The notes under the pieces were generated by a model, which made no database searches, was not told the DNA's origin, and was given only the letters and a program-made list of their open reading frames with translations. Shown one piece after another: positions 1 through 6,215 of a DNA stretch of 8,088 nt (position 1 is its first letter; every line of letters starts with the position of its first letter). The position numbers and the translations under genes are program-made. The stretch is taken from the NCBI GenBank assembly GCA_903834675.1, contig CAILKC010000332.1, positions 1 through 8,088 on the forward strand, read 5' to 3'. This DNA comes from an uncultured Victivallales bacterium (lineage in GTDB: Bacteria > Verrucomicrobiota > Lentisphaeria > Oligosphaerales > JAFGRS01).

Positions 1-119
1 CTCAGGCGCTGGCCGCGAGCCGCGGCCGCTCCATTCCCTTGGAGAGGCGCCCGGCCTCAGGCGCTGGCCGCGAGCCGCGGCCGCTCCATTCTTCTGGAGA
101 GGCGCCTGGCCTCAGGCGC
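1..119. repeat. 55-bp tandem repeat array, each unit folding into three hairpins
   Basis: Two full units, 1-55 and 56-110, match at 51 of 55 positions, and a third begins at 111 (nine bases identical before it diverges). Each unit holds a 7-bp stem with a 3-base loop (11-27, 66-82), a 5-bp stem with a 6-base loop (29-44, 84-99), and a 7-bp stem with a 4-base loop that spans the unit boundary (47-64, 102-119). Three of the four differences (37-39 against 92-94) lie in the middle loop. The fourth (52 against 107) turns a G-U pair into A-U in the minus-strand transcript. The array starts about 45 bp after the hydrolase stop codon and may continue beyond the window edge. No open reading frame here is convincing. 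It may be a REP/BIME-like element or a stabilising 3' structure; it is not a known named family to me. Confidence 0.85.
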
Positions 120-120
120 G

Positions 121-138
121 GCGGTGGCCCCCCACCGC
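121..138. other. GC-rich hairpin downstream of the glycoside hydrolase
   Basis: A perfect 7-bp inverted repeat (gcggtgg at 121-127, ccaccgc at 132-138) with a four-base loop, 25 bp beyond the stop codon in the direction of transcription. It may protect the 3' end of the message or help end transcription. There is no T tract after it on the minus strand, so it is not a standard intrinsic terminator. It occupies the place of the first hairpin in a possible diverged third repeat unit. Confidence 0.6.
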
Positions 139-163
139 ATCTCCAGCGAAACCGCCTGGGGCC

Positions 164-2758
164 TTACCTGATCTCGGCCTCGTACCAGAGCGTCCGGCAA
201 GCCGGACCGAGGTCGAAAGCGGCCTTGCCGTCGGCGTCACGCACGGTCAGCGGTTCCCGGCGCTGCCCGCGCTCATCCAGAGCCCAGACGGAGAGCCGCG
301 CAGCGGCTACCGGCAGGGTGATCGTGGCAGGGATGCCCTCGATCAGGGTCGGGGCCACGCCCCAGTCGCGGCCGACGGTGCTCTTCTCGTCGTTCTTCCA
401 GCCCATGGAAGTGTTCTCGGCATAACCGCTGGCGGTGACGAGGATGCGCCCGGGCGAGGCGAAGTCGGCGCCGTCCATAGCGGTCAGGGTGATGGCGGCC
501 CAGTCCTGCAGGTTCTTGCCGGGTTCAAGGGTGACGCTGCCGAGGCGGAACGGGCCGCCGAGGGTGGAACCGATGAGGGCTTTGGAGCGGACGGTATTGA
601 TGAGGACGCGCTCCTGGCCCTTGGTCGAGTCCCACAGCCACTGCCCGTCCGCGCTCCCCAGACGGTCGCCGACCGGGCTGGCCGGGGGCTTCTCCGCCGG
701 GCCACCGTCGAGACGCATCGCCACCGGGTGTTGCAGCGCTGCCGCGCGGCTGAGGCCGAGGTTCCCCGCGTTGGCCCAGGGACCCGCGCTGCGCGCCAGC
801 TCGGCCAGCGCCTCCGGCGTGGTTGAGACGGTCTCGCGCTGGGCGGGAGCGGCCAGATCGCCGCGCAGGAACAGCGCTGCCGCAACGGGCATGGTGGCCA
901 TCTGGGTCGGGTGATGCTCGACGTCGAAGTAACTCTGGATACGCTGGGCGCTCCAGGAATCGCGGTTGCCCTCGTAGGCGAACGAGAAGAAGCCGTCCCA
1001 ATCCTGCAGTCCGGCGTAGGCCGCGGTGAGCAGGAAGGCTTCGGCATTGTGCGTGTTGGGCGCGGGATGGTTGTACTCGGTCACCAGAAAGGGCTTGCCT
1101 GCGACCCGGTTCAGAGCGAGTTCGGGGAAAGTGCCGCCGCCCGTCACCCCGGCCATGGGCAGGTTGGGCAGGACCCAGTTGTCGCCGTCCCACGGCCGAC
1201 CGGGGAAATGCGGATGCTTCCAGTAGGCATGGACGTCCACAACGTCCAGCAGGGACTGGATGCCAACCGGGCTGAAGCCGGCCGCCGTGCCCACGATGGG
1301 ACACTTGACCCCGAGTTCGTCGCGCAGGTACCGCGCCATGCCGGTCCAGTAAGCCACCTCGGTGTCCCACAGGAAGCGCATCCAGTCGCGCTGCATGGCC
1401 GTGGGCACACCGCTGGATTCGGCCTTGGTGAGGATGTCGATGCGACCCAGGGTGACGTCGGGCGGCAACTGGTAGCCGCCGCCCGGCCGTAGGGAGACCC
1501 CGGCAAACTGCACGCTGCCGGTCTTGGCGCCGAGGTTGCCGAAGCTGATCCGGCCGTTGGCGTCGGCAGCGGAAACCGAGACCGGCAGGCGGAAGTTCTG
1601 CCACTCCGGGGTGAGCTTGAGGTCCAGCGACCAGAGGGTTTGCCAGGGCTCATGAGCCTGCCGAGCATCGACGCTGAGGGTCCGATCGGCATCGGCTCGG
1701 GCCGCGAATTCGAGGGTGTAGACGCCGTCCTTCTCGAAGGCCAGTCCAGGATAGAGGAACTGCACGTGCCAGCCCTGATCGTCGACGGCCTCGACCTGAA
1801 TCGTCGCGACCGGCTTGCCGCCGGGACGGTCGGCCACGCTGGCGCTGGCCTTGGCCGTGCCGTTCTGTTCCAGCACCCAGCCCTCCAGGGCGCGGTCGAA
1901 GCCACCGTTTGCGAGCCTCTCGGCGCCCAGCGGCCGGAGCTCGATCTTCCAGGCCTTGACGAGGGCCTGATGGTCGCCGTAGCGGCCTTGCAGCCAGCCA
2001 TTCCACTGGCGTTGCAGTTCGTCGTGGTAGACCGGCGCCATCCCGTCCAGTCCGCCCCAAGACCACTGGCTGAGCAGGCCGTTCTCGTTGTTGATCTCGA
2101 CGATGGCAAGGGCGGGCTCGTCGACATAGCGCGTCTTGGTGTAGGGGTTCTCGTGCGTCAGCAGGTCGCGGGCGTAGTCGCGCTGCATCTGCAGCATGGG
2201 CGGGTAGAAGATGTCCACCCCCTTACAGAAGTCCGGCATGCCTTTCCAGGTAGGAACGCCCGGATAGACGCGGCTGACGTGCAGGTTCAGGTTGGTGTAG
2301 ATGCCGCGCGCCTTCAGTTGCGCCACGAAGTAGTCCAGGCGCTCGAGCTGGGCCGGGGCGAGGGTGCGCTTGTCCGGGCCGAAGATGTTGTCGCTGATCC
2401 AAGGCGCATCCATATGATGGAAGCGCACGCAGTTGATGCCGAACTTGGCCAGGCGCGCCGCCACTTTCTCCGCGTCGGTGGGTTCGGGAAAACAGGCGCT
2501 GGTGCAGATGTTCGTACCGAGTAACCGTAGGCGTTTCTCGCCCGTGTAAAGGCGTCCGTCGCGGGCGGCCACGAAGCCGCGCGCCCCGGCCGGCTTGTCG
2601 AGCCAGGCGCTGACGTCGGTCACGCTCGGAGCGGCGTCATCCCAGGGCAGCACGAAGGGGATCAGGTTGAGCGGGTTGGGCCGTTCCTGGCCCCGCAGCG
2701 CTGGCACGATAAGCAGGCCGGACACCGCCAACCAGGCCGAGAGGACGTATGGACGCAT
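164..2758 (-). CDS. Secreted clan GH-A (GH5-like) glycoside hydrolase with inserted carbohydrate-binding domain
   Basis: Probable exported enzyme that cuts a polysaccharide or oligosaccharide by a retaining mechanism; the substrate cannot be read from the sequence. Numbering is from the ATG at 2758 (864 residues). Residues 1-23 look like a signal peptide. The TIM barrel begins near residue 75 (LLGTNICTSACFPEPT), with conserved R112 and H114-H115 in VRFHHMD. E225 in VEINNEN fits the acid/base of strand 4 and E561 in LVTEYNHP fits the nucleophile of strand 7; DVHAYW (about 508-513) resembles strand 6 and WDGFFSFAY strand 8. Residues about 278-427 look like a jelly-roll CBM (CBM4/9 type) lying between the two glutamates, so it interrupts the barrel. 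From about 640 to the end is a beta-rich accessory domain. GGAG seven bases before the ATG favours this start over the adjacent GTG at 2761. The gene starts 19 bp after the beta-helix gene, so the two are very likely co-transcribed. The exact GH family is uncertain. Confidence 0.86.
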   Translation of the reverse strand: MRPYVLSAWLAVSGLLIVPALRGQERPNPLNLIPFVLPWDDAAPSVTDVSAWLDKPAGARGFVAARDGRLYTGEKRLRLLGTNICTSACFPEPTDAEKVAARLAKFGINCVRFHHMDAPWISDNIFGPDKRTLAPAQLERLDYFVAQLKARGIYTNLNLHVSRVYPGVPTWKGMPDFCKGVDIFYPPMLQMQRDYARDLLTHENPYTKTRYVDEPALAIVEINNENGLLSQWSWGGLDGMAPVYHDELQRQWNGWLQGRYGDHQALVKAWKIELRPLGAERLANGGFDRALEGWVLEQNGTAKASASVADRPGGKPVATIQVEAVDDQGWHVQFLYPGLAFEKDGVYTLEFAARADADRTLSVDARQAHEPWQTLWSLDLKLTPEWQNFRLPVSVSAADANGRISFGNLGAKTGSVQFAGVSLRPGGGYQLPPDVTLGRIDILTKAESSGVPTAMQRDWMRFLWDTEVAYWTGMARYLRDELGVKCPIVGTAAGFSPVGIQSLLDVVDVHAYWKHPHFPGRPWDGDNWVLPNLPMAGVTGGGTFPELALNRVAGKPFLVTEYNHPAPNTHNAEAFLLTAAYAGLQDWDGFFSFAYEGNRDSWSAQRIQSYFDVEHHPTQMATMPVAAALFLRGDLAAPAQRETVSTTPEALAELARSAGPWANAGNLGLSRAAALQHPVAMRLDGGPAEKPPASPVGDRLGSADGQWLWDSTKGQERVLINTVRSKALIGSTLGGPFRLGSVTLEPGKNLQDWAAITLTAMDGADFASPGRILVTASGYAENTSMGWKNDEKSTVGRDWGVAPTLIEGIPATITLPVAAARLSVWALDERGQRREPLTVRDADGKAAFDLGPACRTLWYEAEIR

Positions 2759-2765
2759 CACGGTT

Positions 2766-2769
2766 CTCC
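2766..2769 (-). promoter_or_regulatory. Ribosome binding site deciding the glycoside hydrolase start
   Basis: GGAG on the minus strand lies seven bases before ATG 2758 but only four before GTG 2761, so the ATG is the better start. It sits inside the 19-bp gap after the beta-helix gene's TAA, which argues for translation from the same message without a separate promoter. Confidence 0.7.
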
Positions 2770-2777
2770 GAGACGGA

Positions 2778-5243
2778 TTACTCTTTCAGGCCCCACTTGT
2801 CGTGCAGGTAGCGCTGGATCGCCTCGGCTTCGTCGAAGCGCAGGAGCCGGTCGAAGATGAGGACCTCGGCGACGTCTCCGGCGAGATACTGCCCCTCCTC
2901 GGCCGTAGCACCCAAGACCGTCAGCCGGTCGAGCGCGGCGCGATGGAGCTCTTGCAGGCTGAACACCTGCGCCGGGTAAGCCTGCGGTGTCGCCCCGCCG
3001 GCGCGGCCGATCATCCAGTTTGGCAAGACCCATTCCTTGCCCTCGCCGGTGAAGCAGGAGATGAGGCGCTGCCAGGAAGGGCCGACGGCTTCCGGAGCCT
3101 GCGAGACGATCAGCATGGTGAGCGGTCCGGGGGCGCGTTTGAGGCCGACAACGCGCAGGTTGCCGGTGCCATTCCCGCGCATGACCGGCTTACGGTTGAG
3201 GCCGTCCGCGACCCATCTGACGCTGCGGGTCAGGTCGGCGGGCCGCGCCGCGCCCTGCTTGGGCGACTTGTCATGCCACACTTGCACCAGGCCGTCCGCT
3301 CCAGTCTCCACCGTGGCGGCATCCGCGGCATCCAGCCAGAGGACCAGACCCTCGGTGATCATGCTCTGCGCCGTGACCGGGCCGCGCGGGCTGTAGGCCA
3401 GGTCGCGGGGTGGCGCGGGCGCCGCCTCGGGGTCCTGCCAATCCGCCCCCGCCGTCCAGCGCGGTCCGCCGGACTCGTAGGCGCCCAGATCCGGGGCGGC
3501 GCCCTGGAAACCGTCGGTGATGCCGGCAATGGGCACCCCGGCGTCGAGGGCGAGAGAACCCGCTACCGGATAGCCGTCCCGATCTATCGCGCCCGGCCCG
3601 TTGTGGTCATACTCAGGCCCCAATTCGCCCTGCACAAACTCGGTAGGGTCCCGGCGCTGCACGCGGCCGTTGAGCAGGTTGTTGAGGATCCGCATGCCCT
3701 TCATCGTCGGGGTGTACTTGGCATAGCAGAAGTGGCCAAAGGGGCGGTGGACCTGGGTGACGGTGTTGTTGTAGATCAGATGGTTGAGAGCATCGCTGTT
3801 GATGTGGAAGCCGTCCCCGCCGCAGTTCCAGATCACATTGTGATGCACCACAAAGTCGCTGCTGAAGTTGTCCAGGTAGATGCCGTTGGCATTCGGGTTG
3901 TCGTGGACCCAGTTGTAGGCGATGATGCCGCCCTCGCCCTTGGTGCCCCAGCAGTAGATGGCCCCAGCGTCGTTGTTGAGCATGTTGCCGCTATAGATGT
4001 CATTGTATTCTAGGCGGATACGTTTGCTGTTGCCATGCTGGATGGTATCGCGCCCCGCCCGGAAGATGCTGCAGTGCTGCACGCGAGCCCCCACCGAGCG
4101 GGTCAGGTCGAGGCCACCCCGGCCGCTGCCCAGGTAGTTGGCGTCATGCACCACGCAGTTGACCAGGCCGTTGTTCTCGCCGGCCAGCAGCAACGCCGAG
4201 GTCGCTCCATAGGCGATCAGGCAGCGCCGCCACTCGTTGTCCTTGCCCGTAATGACGTTCCGCACCGGCGGCAGCTTCCCCTCCGCGTACTCCCGGACGT
4301 GCTCCACATAGCGCAGGCGGCAGTCCTCCAACTGGCAGTTCTGGGCCTCGGCCATGCTGACCGCCGCGGCGAAGATGTCCAGCCCCTTGACCTCGATGAA
4401 GCCCAGCTTGCCGAGGTCGCAGGCGTAGTCGCGCTGCTTGATTTCGACGCGGTGCTGGGCTGGCGAGTCGCCGCCAGGAGTCCACAGGTAGACCGTGCCC
4501 GTCGCCTCGTCCAGGAACCACTCGCCCGGGCGGTCGAGACCGGCCAGGCTGCCGACCAGCAGGTAGGGATTGCCGGCGCGCGGCTTGTACGGGTCTTCCG
4601 CGTGGTACGGATCGGCGTTCTTGGCGCGGCAGTCGCGATCGAAGCGGAACGAGACGCCAGGCTGGTAACCGGTGACCCGCCGGGTGGTATTGACCCACTC
4701 GCTGCCGGGCCAGAAGATGACGATGGCGCCGTTCCAGTCACCCGCCGGGAGGTTCGGGTCGGCCAGGGTGTCGTAGTCGGTGCCCGCCCCGGCCGTGGCG
4801 CGCTTCATATCCATGAGGTCGGTGAGCGTGGAGTTGGGCCAGCGCGCTTCCAGCATCATCTTGCCGTCAACGAAGAGCTGGATGAACTTCAGAGCGGTCT
4901 GCAGCTTGTAGATGCTGCCCTGCTGTACCTGCCAGACGCCGCTGAGCTGGTCGGCGCCGCTGAGCGTGACCTTCTGCTTGGGCAAAGCCGCAAACCGAAT
5001 CGGCGCCAGCTCGGTGCCGGATCGCGCGGGGGTGAGCGTCTCGCGGTAGGTGCCTTCCCCGAGCCAGACCGTATCGCCCGGCCCAGCGGTCTGGCAGGCC
5101 TTGCCGAGGGTCTTGAAGGGCAGCGCCTGCGTGCCGGCGTTCGTGTCGGCGGCCCGGGCGTCCTCGGGCATCACGAAGTACTCAGCGGCCGACACCGATA
5201 CGGCCAGCGCCAGGGCGGCAGTCAAGAGGGTTGCTTTGGTCAT
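2778..5243 (-). CDS. Secreted right-handed parallel beta-helix protein with C-terminal LamG-like domain
   Basis: Exported 821-residue protein, probably binding or cleaving an acidic or complex polysaccharide; no lyase or hydrolase catalytic set is certain. Residues 1-20 form a signal peptide (hydrophobic core, then VSAA before EYF). Residues about 27-100 match the DUF1565-like cap that precedes many beta-helices (LPFKTLGKACQTAGPGDTVWLGEGTY). Residues about 280-525 show repeated short strand-turn rungs with Asn, His and Gly at turns (LEYNDIYSGN, IAYNWVHDNP, VVHHNVIWN, LIYNNTV). The helix closes with DLGAYESGG near 585-593, a common ending in such proteins. Residues about 628-821 are a concanavalin/LamG-like sandwich, opening with GLVLWLDAADAATV and closing with AEVLIFDRLL and a helix ending KWGL. 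The ATG at 5243 is chosen because GGAG lies six bases before it and the signal peptide starts there; ATG 5255 and GTG 5325-5327 are further upstream in frame. The glycoside hydrolase gene follows after 19 bp. Confidence 0.85.
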   Translation of the reverse strand: MTKATLLTAALALAVSVSAAEYFVMPEDARAADTNAGTQALPFKTLGKACQTAGPGDTVWLGEGTYRETLTPARSGTELAPIRFAALPKQKVTLSGADQLSGVWQVQQGSIYKLQTALKFIQLFVDGKMMLEARWPNSTLTDLMDMKRATAGAGTDYDTLADPNLPAGDWNGAIVIFWPGSEWVNTTRRVTGYQPGVSFRFDRDCRAKNADPYHAEDPYKPRAGNPYLLVGSLAGLDRPGEWFLDEATGTVYLWTPGGDSPAQHRVEIKQRDYACDLGKLGFIEVKGLDIFAAAVSMAEAQNCQLEDCRLRYVEHVREYAEGKLPPVRNVITGKDNEWRRCLIAYGATSALLLAGENNGLVNCVVHDANYLGSGRGGLDLTRSVGARVQHCSIFRAGRDTIQHGNSKRIRLEYNDIYSGNMLNNDAGAIYCWGTKGEGGIIAYNWVHDNPNANGIYLDNFSSDFVVHHNVIWNCGGDGFHINSDALNHLIYNNTVTQVHRPFGHFCYAKYTPTMKGMRILNNLLNGRVQRRDPTEFVQGELGPEYDHNGPGAIDRDGYPVAGSLALDAGVPIAGITDGFQGAAPDLGAYESGGPRWTAGADWQDPEAAPAPPRDLAYSPRGPVTAQSMITEGLVLWLDAADAATVETGADGLVQVWHDKSPKQGAARPADLTRSVRWVADGLNRKPVMRGNGTGNLRVVGLKRAPGPLTMLIVSQAPEAVGPSWQRLISCFTGEGKEWVLPNWMIGRAGGATPQAYPAQVFSLQELHRAALDRLTVLGATAEEGQYLAGDVAEVLIFDRLLRFDEAEAIQRYLHDKWGLKE

Positions 5244-6150
5244 CGGTAACTCCATTGCACAAGGGTCCGACTTTCGCATCTCGTACCGAACTCCCGCAGG
5301 GCGCCCACGGGAGCCTTGTTCTCCCACTCACCGCCGAGGGGCCCGGCAGCAGGCTTTGCCCCGCGCCCGGCTGCAGCCGAACGGCCATCTCGCGCAGCAT
5401 TTGCTCGGCCAGGAGGCGCACCTCGGGGTGCCCCTCCAGCGCCTGGGCCAAGTCATCCGTCAGACCCCGCTGGCGCAAGCGCTCCAGCACCGGCAGGCAG
5501 ACAATATCACGGGTCCACGAGACCCCCACCAGCCGAATATCGGCCAAGCTGCGCACGTTGCCGTACGAACCGGTCGCTCCAGCCTGGATTTCGGCCACCA
5601 AGGCAGGGGAGGGCGGCCCGTCGGCCGTCACATGCAGCAGGATGCCGGGCTCGCGCGCAAAGGCCCCGCTGCGTACCGACTGCTCGATGAGGGTCATGAT
5701 GTCAAGTTTGTCCACGTCTCTGACCAACTGCACCAGGGCCCGGGCGGGCGCGGCGAGTGCCGGGGGAATCTCATGCTTGTTGTGGCAGCGCACGGCGGTG
5801 CGGATCAGGTCGGCGAGGCCGGGTGCGACCTCGGGCAGGAAAGCGGCCTGCGCCAGAATCTCCACCCCGAGCTCGCCGTGGTCGACGGAGCGCGCGTCGG
5901 CGAAGGTGTTGAAGCGCCGGCACTGCTCGAAGCGGCCCACGTCATGCAGCAGCCCGGCGGCCTCGGCCAAGTCCTGATCCGGCAGGGACCACCCCAGTTC
6001 CGCCGCTACGGCGCGACATTCGGCGCCCACCCGCAGCGAGTGATCCAGCTTGAGCTGCATCATCGGGATCAACTGACCGTCAGCCGCCGCAAACGTCTGC
6101 GCGTAGGCATTGAAGCGGTAACGAAGTTGGGGCATGGGGAGGTTGGACAT
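5182..6150 (-). CDS. HD-superfamily metal-dependent phosphohydrolase (C-terminal tail doubtful)
   Basis: Cytoplasmic HD-domain hydrolase, expected to remove phosphate from or cleave a nucleotide or other phosphorylated ligand; the substrate is unknown. Candidate metal ligands are H37 (KLDHS), H69-D70 (LLHDVGRFEQ), H91 (VDHGELG), H123 (RCHNKHE) and D145 or D147 (VRDVDKLDI). The LLHDVGRFEQ, TFADARSVDHGELG and RDVDKLDI blocks match a widespread HD protein group that I recall as usually about 220-260 residues long. Homology seems to fade at about residue 260 (LAEQMLREMAVRL). The remaining 60 residues are Gly/Pro/Arg-rich, look like read-through of noncoding sequence, and overlap the next gene by 62 bp, so a lost stop or frameshift is possible. 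The ATG at 6150 is preceded by only a weak purine stretch (GAGAAG). It starts 65 bp after the HPr-like gene, suggesting co-transcription. Confidence 0.85.
   Translation of the reverse strand: MSNLPMPQLRYRFNAYAQTFAAADGQLIPMMQLKLDHSLRVGAECRAVAAELGWSLPDQDLAEAAGLLHDVGRFEQCRRFNTFADARSVDHGELGVEILAQAAFLPEVAPGLADLIRTAVRCHNKHEIPPALAAPARALVQLVRDVDKLDIMTLIEQSVRSGAFAREPGILLHVTADGPPSPALVAEIQAGATGSYGNVRSLADIRLVGVSWTRDIVCLPVLERLRQRGLTDDLAQALEGHPEVRLLAEQMLREMAVRLQPGAGQSLLPGPSAVSGRTRLPWAPCGSSVRDAKVGPLCNGVTDDQSNPLDCRPGAGRIGVGR
5250..5253 (-). promoter_or_regulatory. Ribosome binding site deciding the beta-helix protein start
   Basis: GGAG on the minus strand stands six bases before ATG 5243, the codon that opens the signal peptide. 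The upstream ATG 5255 overlaps this site and has no purine-rich sequence of its own at proper spacing. Confidence 0.7.
5291..5325 (-). other. Two mutually exclusive hairpins upstream of the secreted gene pair
   Basis: Read on the minus strand, gggag (5321-5325) can pair with ctccc (5309-5313), or ctcccg (5308-5313) can pair with cgggag (5291-5296), whose loop contains the palindrome gggcgccc. The middle segment cannot do both. The element is 48 bp before the beta-helix start and lies inside the doubtful tail of the HD gene. It could be a leader, but no T tract follows, so an attenuator is only a possibility. The stems are short and may be chance in such GC-rich DNA. Confidence 0.3.
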
Positions 6151-6215
6151 GTCTTCTCACTTGACCTGCTGACCACGGCCGACGGATCGGCGCGCCGTCC
6201 CTGGGTCTCCCGGGC

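Noticed and set aside
1..119. CRISPR array
   Set aside because: Units are directly adjacent with no unique spacers, and no cas gene is nearby.
121..138. Intrinsic terminator after the hydrolase gene
   Set aside because: The hairpin is strong but lacks a T tract on the transcribed strand; kept only as a hairpin.
39..425. 128-residue plus-strand reading frame through the repeats
   Set aside because: Low-complexity Arg/Pro/Gly composition, crosses the tandem repeats and the 3' end of the hydrolase gene, with no ribosome site.
2595..5249. Long plus-strand reading frames at 2595-4013 and 4035-5249
   Set aside because: They lie opposite the beta-helix and hydrolase genes, are Val/Ala/Gly/Arg-rich, show no domain, and are expected shadows in GC-rich coding DNA.
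6181..6199. Hairpin between the HPr-like and HD genes
   Set aside because: Only a 5-bp stem with a nine-base loop and no T tract; likely chance in GC-rich sequence.
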